Made by a program: the position numbers and the translations under genes. The notes below the pieces were generated by a model. That model was not told where the DNA came from, made no database searches, and saw nothing but the letters and a program-made list of their open reading frames with translations. A DNA stretch of 64,000 nucleotides from Streptomyces collinus (lineage in GTDB: Bacteria; Actinomycetota; Actinomycetes; Streptomycetales; Streptomycetaceae). Shown here piece by piece: positions 59,024 through 64,000 of this stretch. The stretch lies in contig NZ_CP133771.1 in assembly GCF_031348265.1 (NCBI RefSeq), positions 6,262,001 to 6,326,000 of the forward strand, written 5' to 3'. Numbering within the stretch: position 1 is the stretch's first letter; each line of letters starts with the position of its first letter.

Positions 59024-60439
59024 ATGGCCAAGGCACCCGTTCTCACCCCCCGGGCGGACGATTTCCCGCGCTGGTACCAGGACTTGATCACCAAGGCGGA
59101 GCTCGCCGACAACGGTCCGGTGCGCGGCACCATGGTCATCCGACCGTACGGATACGGGCTGTGGGAGCGGATGCAGGCGGAGATGGACGCCCGCATCAAG
59201 GAGACGGGCACCCAGAACGCGTACTTCCCGCTGCTGATCCCCGAGTCGTACCTCGCCCGGGAGGCCGACCACGTCGAGGGCTTCGCGCCCGAGCTGGCCG
59301 TGGTCACCCACGGCGGCGGCAAGGAACTCGAAGAGCCCGCCGTGGTCCGGCCCACCTCCGAGATGATCGTCAACGAGTACTTCTCGAAGTGGGTGCAGAG
59401 CTACCGCGACCTGCCGCTGCTCATCAACCAGTGGGCGAACGTCGTGCGCTGGGAACTGCGGCCCCGCCTGTTCCTGCGGACCTCCGAGTTCCTCTGGCAG
59501 GAGGGCCACACCGCGCACGCCGGCTACGAGGAGGCGCGCGACTTCGCCGCGCACATCCACCGGCAGGTGTACGAGGACTTCATGCTGAACGTCCTCGCCA
59601 TGGACGTCGTCCCCGGCCGCAAGACCGTCAGGGAGCGGTTCGCGGGCGCCATCAACACCCTCACGCTCGAAGGCATGATGGGCGACGGCAAGGCCCTGCA
59701 GATGGCCACGAGCCACGAGCTGGGCCAGAACTTCGCGAAGGCCTTCGACACCCGGTACCTGTCCAGGGACGGCCGGCAGGAGCTGGTCTGGCAGACGTCC
59801 TGGGGTTCCACCACCCGCATGATCGGCGCCCTGGTCATGATGCACGGCGACGACGACGGCCTGCGTGTCCCGCCGCGGCTGGCGCAGATCCAGGCCGTCG
59901 TGCTGGCGATCAAGGGCGACGCAGCGGTTCTGGCCAAAGTCCGCGAGCTCGGCGACCGGCTCAGGGCGGCCGGCGTCCGCGTCCACGTCGACGACCGCAC
60001 CGACACCCCCTTCGGCCGCCGCGCCGTCGACTGGGAGCTCAAGGGCGTACCGGTCCGCATCGAGATCGGCCCGCGCGACCTGGAGAGCGGCACCGCGATG
60101 CTGGCCCGCCGCATCCCCGGTGGCAAGGAGCCGGTGGCGCTGGACGATCTGGTCGCGCTGCTGCCGAAGGTCCTCGAAGAGGACCAGGCGCTCCTGCTGG
60201 AGCAGTCCCGTGAACGCCGGGAGTCCCGTACGGCCGAGGTCTCCACCTTCGAGGAGGCCGTCGAGGTGGCCACCGCCGGCGGCTGGGCACGCATCCCCTG
60301 GGCCGTCCTGGGCGAGGAGGGCGAGGCCAGGCTCGCCGATCACGCGGTGACCGTACGGTGTCTGGTCGCCGAGGACGGGTCGGTGCCGGACGCCTACGAC
60401 GCGCCCGGTAACGTCGCGGTCGTCGCACGCGCTTACTGA
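59024..60439 (+). CDS. proS: Prolyl-tRNA synthetase, eukaryote/archaeal type
   Basis: A 471-residue class II synthetase. It starts MAKAPVLTPRADDFPRWYQDLI, with GTMVIRPYGYGLWERMQ, RPTSEMIVNEYFSKW (motif 2 region), LRTSEFLWQEGHTAHA and QTSWGSTTRMIGALVM (motif 3). The editing INS domain of bacterial ProRS is absent, and the C-terminal domain is of the archaeal/eukaryotic form. Streptomyces are expected to encode another, bacterial-type ProRS elsewhere, so this is likely a second copy. No Shine-Dalgarno sequence is present; TACCAT (59012-59017) just upstream implies a leaderless mRNA. Confidence 0.93.
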   Translation: MAKAPVLTPRADDFPRWYQDLITKAELADNGPVRGTMVIRPYGYGLWERMQAEMDARIKETGTQNAYFPLLIPESYLAREADHVEGFAPELAVVTHGGGKELEEPAVVRPTSEMIVNEYFSKWVQSYRDLPLLINQWANVVRWELRPRLFLRTSEFLWQEGHTAHAGYEEARDFAAHIHRQVYEDFMLNVLAMDVVPGRKTVRERFAGAINTLTLEGMMGDGKALQMATSHELGQNFAKAFDTRYLSRDGRQELVWQTSWGSTTRMIGALVMMHGDDDGLRVPPRLAQIQAVVLAIKGDAAVLAKVRELGDRLRAAGVRVHVDDRTDTPFGRRAVDWELKGVPVRIEIGPRDLESGTAMLARRIPGGKEPVALDDLVALLPKVLEEDQALLLEQSRERRESRTAEVSTFEEAVEVATAGGWARIPWAVLGEEGEARLADHAVTVRCLVAEDGSVPDAYDAPGNVAVVARAY

Positions 60440-60689
60440 GCAGGGCTCCAGGCGGCCGAAACGCCTCTTGCGTACGCGCGGACCTCTGGTACCCCGGAGC
60501 GCGCGGTTTGCATACGCGCCGGTGCGTACGCGGGGCTACGCACCACCTTGTGGTGAGCTGCGAGGCTTCTCCACAGATCAGCGCACCCGCCCTCGTCAGG
60601 ACGCATCAGAGGCAACTGACGGGTACGTGCAAATTATTTGGGATGGCCCGGAATCGGAACACTGAGGCACCCCGGCTCGTTGTCATTAC

Positions 60690-61292
60690 GTGAGCACGAC
60701 ACAGACACCACCTGTTCTCGCCGCAGAGCTGGCACAGGCGTGGGCCGACATTCAGCGGTACCACCCCGAGCTGCCCGACCTTGCCGCGCCAGAGTCCCTG
60801 ATCGGGGAGTCGTCGTCCGCGTGCGGTCACGAACTCTCCTTCGAGCGACTGCTCCATGAGGCAGTCCATGGCATCGCCGCCTCGCGCGGCGTCCGCGACA
60901 CCTCCCGTGCCGGCCGCTACCACAACCGCAGATTCCTCGCGATCGCCGAGGAGCTGGGCCTGGACCACCCCGAGGAACCGCATCCCAGCAGCGGCTTCTC
61001 CCTGGTCACGCTCACCCCCGAGGCCAAACGCCGCTACCGCCCGACCATGGAGCGGCTCCAGCGCGCCCTGAAGGCCCACACCGCCGCGACCTCCTCCGAC
61101 ACCTCCCGCACCTTCCGGGGTCCGGCCGCCCGGCACGGCTCCTCCGGCGGCGGCGTCCGCGTCAAGGCGGTCTGCGACTGCGGCCGCAACGTCCGGGTCG
61201 TGCCGTCGGTCCTCGCCCAGGCCCCGATCGTCTGCGGCGGCTGCGGCAAGCCGTTCCGGATCCCGGACGTCGTGGGAGCGGTAGCGAGCTGA
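60690..61292 (+). CDS. SprT-like protein with HEXXH and zinc ribbon
   Basis: A 200-residue protein. LLHEAVHGIA (His56, Glu57, His60) is an HEXXH zinc-protease motif. AGRYHNRRFLAIAEELGLDH follows at the place where SprT-like proteins carry a third ligand. A C-terminal zinc ribbon has VCDCG (Cys162, Cys164) and VCGGCG (Cys182, Cys185). The pattern suggests a SprT/Spartan-like metalloprotease, a group linked in eukaryotes to DNA-protein crosslink repair. GTG start at 60690; no ribosome site is evident. It stands alone between proS and rpsP. Confidence 0.75.
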   Translation: MSTTQTPPVLAAELAQAWADIQRYHPELPDLAAPESLIGESSSACGHELSFERLLHEAVHGIAASRGVRDTSRAGRYHNRRFLAIAEELGLDHPEEPHPSSGFSLVTLTPEAKRRYRPTMERLQRALKAHTAATSSDTSRTFRGPAARHGSSGGGVRVKAVCDCGRNVRVVPSVLAQAPIVCGGCGKPFRIPDVVGAVAS

Positions 61293-61585
61293 CGCCTGCA
61301 CCGGCATCTCGTGGCTGCCGGTCGTCGGCGAGGGCTCGGGCCGTGTCGCGCACCCGTCGTGCCCCACCTCCGCGCCGGGTGCGCCCTCGGTGTGCCCGCA
61401 CACCGGTGCAGGCCCCCGGGCCCGGAGCGACCTCCAGGGTGTGGCACAATGGCTAGCTGTACTCGACAGCCGCACAGGAACCCTCTCGCCTCCGGCTGAC
61501 GCGTCCATCGGGCACTCGGGTACCGCAACCCCACGCGGCATTTCCGCCGTGCCCAACCACGTCAAAACCAGGAGAACCCACTCCC

Positions 61586-62005
61586 GTGGCAGTCAAGATC
61601 AAGCTGAAGCGTCTGGGCAAGATCCGTTCGCCTCACTACCGCATCGTCGTCGCCGACTCCCGTACCCGCCGTGACGGCCGGGCCATCGAGGAGATCGGCA
61701 AGTACCACCCGACGTACAACCCGTCGGTGATCGAGGTCGACGCCGAGCGCGTGGCGTACTGGCTCGGTGTCGGCGCCCAGCCGACCGAGCCCGTGATGGC
61801 CATCCTCAAGAAGACCGGCGACTGGCAGAAGTTCAAGGGCGAGCCCGCCCCGGCTCCGCTGCTGACGCAGCCGGAGAAGGCCGCGCGCCCGTCCTTCGAG
61901 GCCATCGGTGGCGAGGACGAGGGCAAGGGTGAGGCCATCACCCAGAAGAAGAAGGCTGAGAAGAAGGACGACGCCGCCGCTGAGTCCGCTTCGACCGAGG
62001 CCTGA
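61586..62005 (+). CDS. rpsP: 30S ribosomal protein S16
   Basis: A 139-residue ribosomal protein: MAVKIKLKRLGKIRSPHYRI with VVADSRTRRDGRAIEEIGKY is the S16 core. The C-terminal 55 residues are a Lys/Glu/Ala extension typical of actinobacteria. GTG start at 61586 with AGGAGAA 11 nt upstream. It opens the rpsP-khpA-rimM-trmD-rplS operon. A CACAAT box at 61445-61450 may be part of its promoter, giving a long leader. Confidence 0.97.
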   Translation: MAVKIKLKRLGKIRSPHYRIVVADSRTRRDGRAIEEIGKYHPTYNPSVIEVDAERVAYWLGVGAQPTEPVMAILKKTGDWQKFKGEPAPAPLLTQPEKAARPSFEAIGGEDEGKGEAITQKKKAEKKDDAAAESASTEA

Positions 62006-62007
62006 GC

Positions 62008-62247
62008 ATGCTCGAGGAGGCTCTCGAGCACCTCGTGAAGGGCATCGTCGACAACCCTGACGATGTGCAGGTCGCCTCGCGCAACCTGCGCCGCGGCCGC
62101 GTGCTCGAGGTCCGGGTCCACCCGGACGACCTCGGCAAGGTGATCGGCCGCAACGGCCGCACCGCACGCGCCCTGCGTACCGTCGTGGGCGCCATCGGCG
62201 GTCGCGGCGTCCGCGTCGACCTCGTCGACGTGGACCACGTCCGCTGA
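62008..62247 (+). CDS. khpA: KH-domain RNA-binding protein KhpA
   Basis: A 79-residue KH protein: MLEEALEHLVKGIVDNPDDVQV, then the GXXG loop in KVIGRNGRTARALRTVV. KhpA (YlqC) binds RNA with KhpB and is linked to cell size in other bacteria. It begins 2 nt after rpsP and is part of the conserved operon. A strong hairpin follows before rimM. Confidence 0.95.
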   Translation: MLEEALEHLVKGIVDNPDDVQVASRNLRRGRVLEVRVHPDDLGKVIGRNGRTARALRTVVGAIGGRGVRVDLVDVDHVR

Positions 62248-62269
62248 CGCTTTCGCAGCAGCACCGGCT

Positions 62270-62305
62270 CGGGCCGGGGAGGGCCACTGGGCCGTCCCCG
62301 GCCCG
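62270..62305 (+). terminator. Hairpin between khpA and rimM
   Basis: CGGGCCGGGGA / TCCCCGGCCCG, a perfect 11-bp stem, extended inside by GGCC/GGCC after one mismatch. It sits inside the operon, so it may be an attenuator or RNA-processing site rather than a full terminator. Confidence 0.75.
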
Positions 62306-62331
62306 TAGTCGTATGACAGGAGAATGGACAC

Positions 62332-62874
62332 GTGCAGCTGGTAGTCGCACGGATCGGCCGTGCCCATGGCATCAAGGGTGAGGTCACCGTCGAGGTGCGG
62401 ACCGACGAGCCGGAGCTGAGGCTCGGCCCCGGTGCCGTACTCACCACCGATCCCGCATCCGCGGGACCGCTCACCATCGAGACGGGCCGCGTCCACAGCG
62501 GCCGTCTCCTGCTGCGCTTCGAGGGCGTCAGCGACCGCACCGGCGCCGAGGCCCTGCGCAACACCCTCCTGATCGCCGAGATCGACCCGGAGGAACTGCC
62601 CGAGGGCGAGGACGAGTACTACGACCACCAGCTCATGGACCTCGACGTGGTCACCGCGGACGGCACCGAGGTCGGCCGGATCACGGAGATCTCGCACCTG
62701 CCCACCCAGGACCTGTTCATCGTGGAGCGCCCCGACGGCAGCGAGGTCATGATCCCCTTCGTCGAGGAGATCGTCAGGGAGATCGACCTGGAGGAGCAGA
62801 AGGCCGTCATCACCCCGCCGCCGGGGCTGATCGACGACCGCGCCGAGATCGCCTCCAGCCGGGACGAGTCGTAA
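62332..62874 (+). CDS. rimM: Ribosome maturation factor RimM
   Basis: A 180-residue 30S assembly factor. MQLVVARIGRAHGIKGEVTV is the RimM N-terminal domain, and the C-terminal PRC-barrel has YYDHQLMDLDVVTADGTEVG and MIPFVEEIVREIDLEE. It binds S19 and works with the S16 encoded upstream. GTG start at 62332 with CAGGAG 9 nt before it. The stop overlaps the trmD start by one base (TAATG). Confidence 0.96.
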   Translation: MQLVVARIGRAHGIKGEVTVEVRTDEPELRLGPGAVLTTDPASAGPLTIETGRVHSGRLLLRFEGVSDRTGAEALRNTLLIAEIDPEELPEGEDEYYDHQLMDLDVVTADGTEVGRITEISHLPTQDLFIVERPDGSEVMIPFVEEIVREIDLEEQKAVITPPPGLIDDRAEIASSRDES

Positions 62875-63707
62875 TGCGCCTAGACGTCGTCACGATCTTC
62901 CCCGAGTACCTGGAACCGCTGAACGTCTCCCTCGTCGGCAAGGCACGCGCACGTGGACAGCTCGACGTGCACGTCCACGACCTGCGTTCCTGGACCTACG
63001 ACCGCCACAACACCGTCGACGACACCCCGTACGGCGGCGGGCCCGGCATGGTCATGAAGACCGGGCCGTGGGGGGACGCGCTGGACTCCGTCCTGGCCGA
63101 CGGCTACGAGACCGGCTCCCGGGCGCCCGCCCTCATCGTGCCCACGCCCAGCGGCCGTCCCTTCACCCAGGAACTGGCCGTCCAGCTCTCCGAGCGCCCC
63201 TGGCTGATCTTCACCCCCGCCCGCTACGAGGGCATCGACCGCCGCGTCGTCGACGAGTACGCGACCCGGATGCCGGTCTATGAGGTGTCCATCGGCGACT
63301 ACGTCCTGGCCGGCGGCGAGGCGGCCGTCCTCGTCGTCACGGAGGCCGTGGCGCGGCTGCTGCCCGGGGTCCTGGGCAACGCCGAGTCCCACCGGGACGA
63401 CTCCTTCGCGCCCGGCGCCATGGCGAGCCTGCTGGAGGGGCCCGTCTACACCAAGCCGCCCGAGTGGCGCGGCCGGGACATCCCCGACGTGCTGCTCAGC
63501 GGCCACCACGGCAAGATCGCCCGCTGGCGCCGCGACGAGGCACTGAAGCGCACGACCGCCCACCGGCCCGACCTCATCGAGCGGTGCGACCCCAAGGCCT
63601 TCGACAAGAAGGACCGCGAGATGCTCTCCATCCTCGGCTGGGCACCCGATCCGGCGGGGGAGCCGTACGGCCGATTTTGGCGCAGGACCGACGGCGTGGA
63701 AGAATAG
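62874..63707 (+). CDS. trmD: tRNA (guanine37-N1)-methyltransferase
   Basis: A 277-residue SPOUT methyltransferase that forms m1G37 and prevents frameshifting. MRLDVVTIFPEYLEPL, DDTPYGGGPGMVMK, the trefoil-knot ICEGRYEGID-like ARYEGIDRRVVDEY, and EVSIGDYVLAGGEAAVL are visible. C-terminal helices follow. It is translationally coupled to rimM and 134 bp upstream of rplS. Confidence 0.97.
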   Translation: MRLDVVTIFPEYLEPLNVSLVGKARARGQLDVHVHDLRSWTYDRHNTVDDTPYGGGPGMVMKTGPWGDALDSVLADGYETGSRAPALIVPTPSGRPFTQELAVQLSERPWLIFTPARYEGIDRRVVDEYATRMPVYEVSIGDYVLAGGEAAVLVVTEAVARLLPGVLGNAESHRDDSFAPGAMASLLEGPVYTKPPEWRGRDIPDVLLSGHHGKIARWRRDEALKRTTAHRPDLIERCDPKAFDKKDREMLSILGWAPDPAGEPYGRFWRRTDGVEE

Positions 63708-63841
63708 CCAGCTGTTGTGCGTCCGTCCGGCGTGCGCCCCTGCCACAGGGGGAGACGACGTCCGCCCCGACCCGCACACCCCTGATCCGAAACACCTAGT
63801 TTCCGTTGATGACCTGTGGCATCAGCGAGGAAAGCAGACTC

Positions 63842-64000
63842 ATGTCTCACCTGCTCGACACCGTCGACTCCGCGTCGCTGCGCAGCGACGTCCCCGGCTT
63901 CCGTCCGGGCGACACCGTCAACGTCCACGTCCGCGTCATCGAGGGCAACCGCTCCCGTGTGCAGCAGTTCAAGGGCGTTGTGATCCGCCGCCAGGGCTCC
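63842..64000 (+). CDS. rplS: 50S ribosomal protein L19, 5' part only
   Basis: The first 53 codons; the gene continues past the right edge. MSHLLDTVDSASLRSDVPGF, then RPGDTVNVHVRVIEGNRSRV and QQFKGVVIRRQGS, are L19. AGGAAAG lies 7 nt before the ATG. The 134-nt leader after trmD contains a small TGATG/CATCA hairpin (63807-63824) near the ribosome site that could tune expression. Confidence 0.95.
   Translation, partial: MSHLLDTVDSASLRSDVPGFRPGDTVNVHVRVIEGNRSRVQQFKGVVIRRQGS

Overview
The window is a high-GC actinobacterial chromosome segment whose gene content and order match a Streptomyces core region. From recalled knowledge it corresponds to roughly SCO5542 to SCO5595 of S. coelicolor. Signs are the very high GC, frequent GTG starts, ATGA/GTGA stop-start overlaps, a conservon (cvn) operon, a lysine-tailed HU protein (HupS), NdgR, NsdA and GlcP. 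No phage, insertion sequence, CRISPR array or integrated element was recognised.

Layout. 1-4468 (minus): conservon 1, with the start of cvnC, a roadblock protein CvnB and a large sensor CvnA with a repeat-rich tail. 5073-10846 (plus): a 63-residue orphan peptide, a fumarylacetoacetase-family hydrolase overlapping gltX, a large secreted protein and a HAD hydrolase. 10936-11407: five tRNA genes (Gln, Glu, Glu, Gln, Glu) with their own promoter and a 17-bp terminator. 11597-14536: the IclR regulator ndgR divergent from leuCD. 14814-19934: a small protein, hupS, cofC, a PlsC-type acyltransferase, gpsA and ddlA. 19956-23044: a DUF3515 lipoprotein, a lone Lrp/RAM domain, thiL-thiD and rpmB.

From rpmB onward the order of housekeeping genes resembles the Bacillus order: rpmB, fakA-like, recG, rsmD, coaD, rpmF, rnc, mutM, smc, ftsY, ffh, rpsP, khpA, rimM, trmD, rplS. 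Inserted into this backbone are lineage-specific genes: a divergent HSP90 translationally coupled to a 977-residue repeat protein (25293-30061); a DivIVA-like coiled-coil protein with an internal duplication; an HxlR regulator; a CAP-domain protein; acylphosphatase; glcP; a luciferase-like oxidoreductase; a degenerate primase-polymerase-like protein; nsdA; the nitrogen operon amtB-glnK-glnD; a lipoprotein; a methyltransferase; a eukaryote/archaeal-type prolyl-tRNA synthetase; and an SprT-like protein with HEAVH and a zinc ribbon.

Themes: nitrogen and amino-acid control (ndgR/leuCD, amtB-glnK-glnD with a GlnR-like box), carbon uptake (glcP with a repeat-rich promoter), protein targeting (ftsY, ffh), ribosome biogenesis and tRNA modification (rpmB, rpmF, rsmD, rnc, rimM, trmD, rpsP, rplS), chromosome structure and repair (smc, hupS, recG, mutM), and developmental or antibiotic regulation (cvn, nsdA). 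Least explained are the HSP90 plus repeat-protein pair, the extra ProRS with its SprT-like neighbour, the 5073 peptide, and a Cys-rich patch in the SMC hinge region. All calls are by eye; no database search was run.
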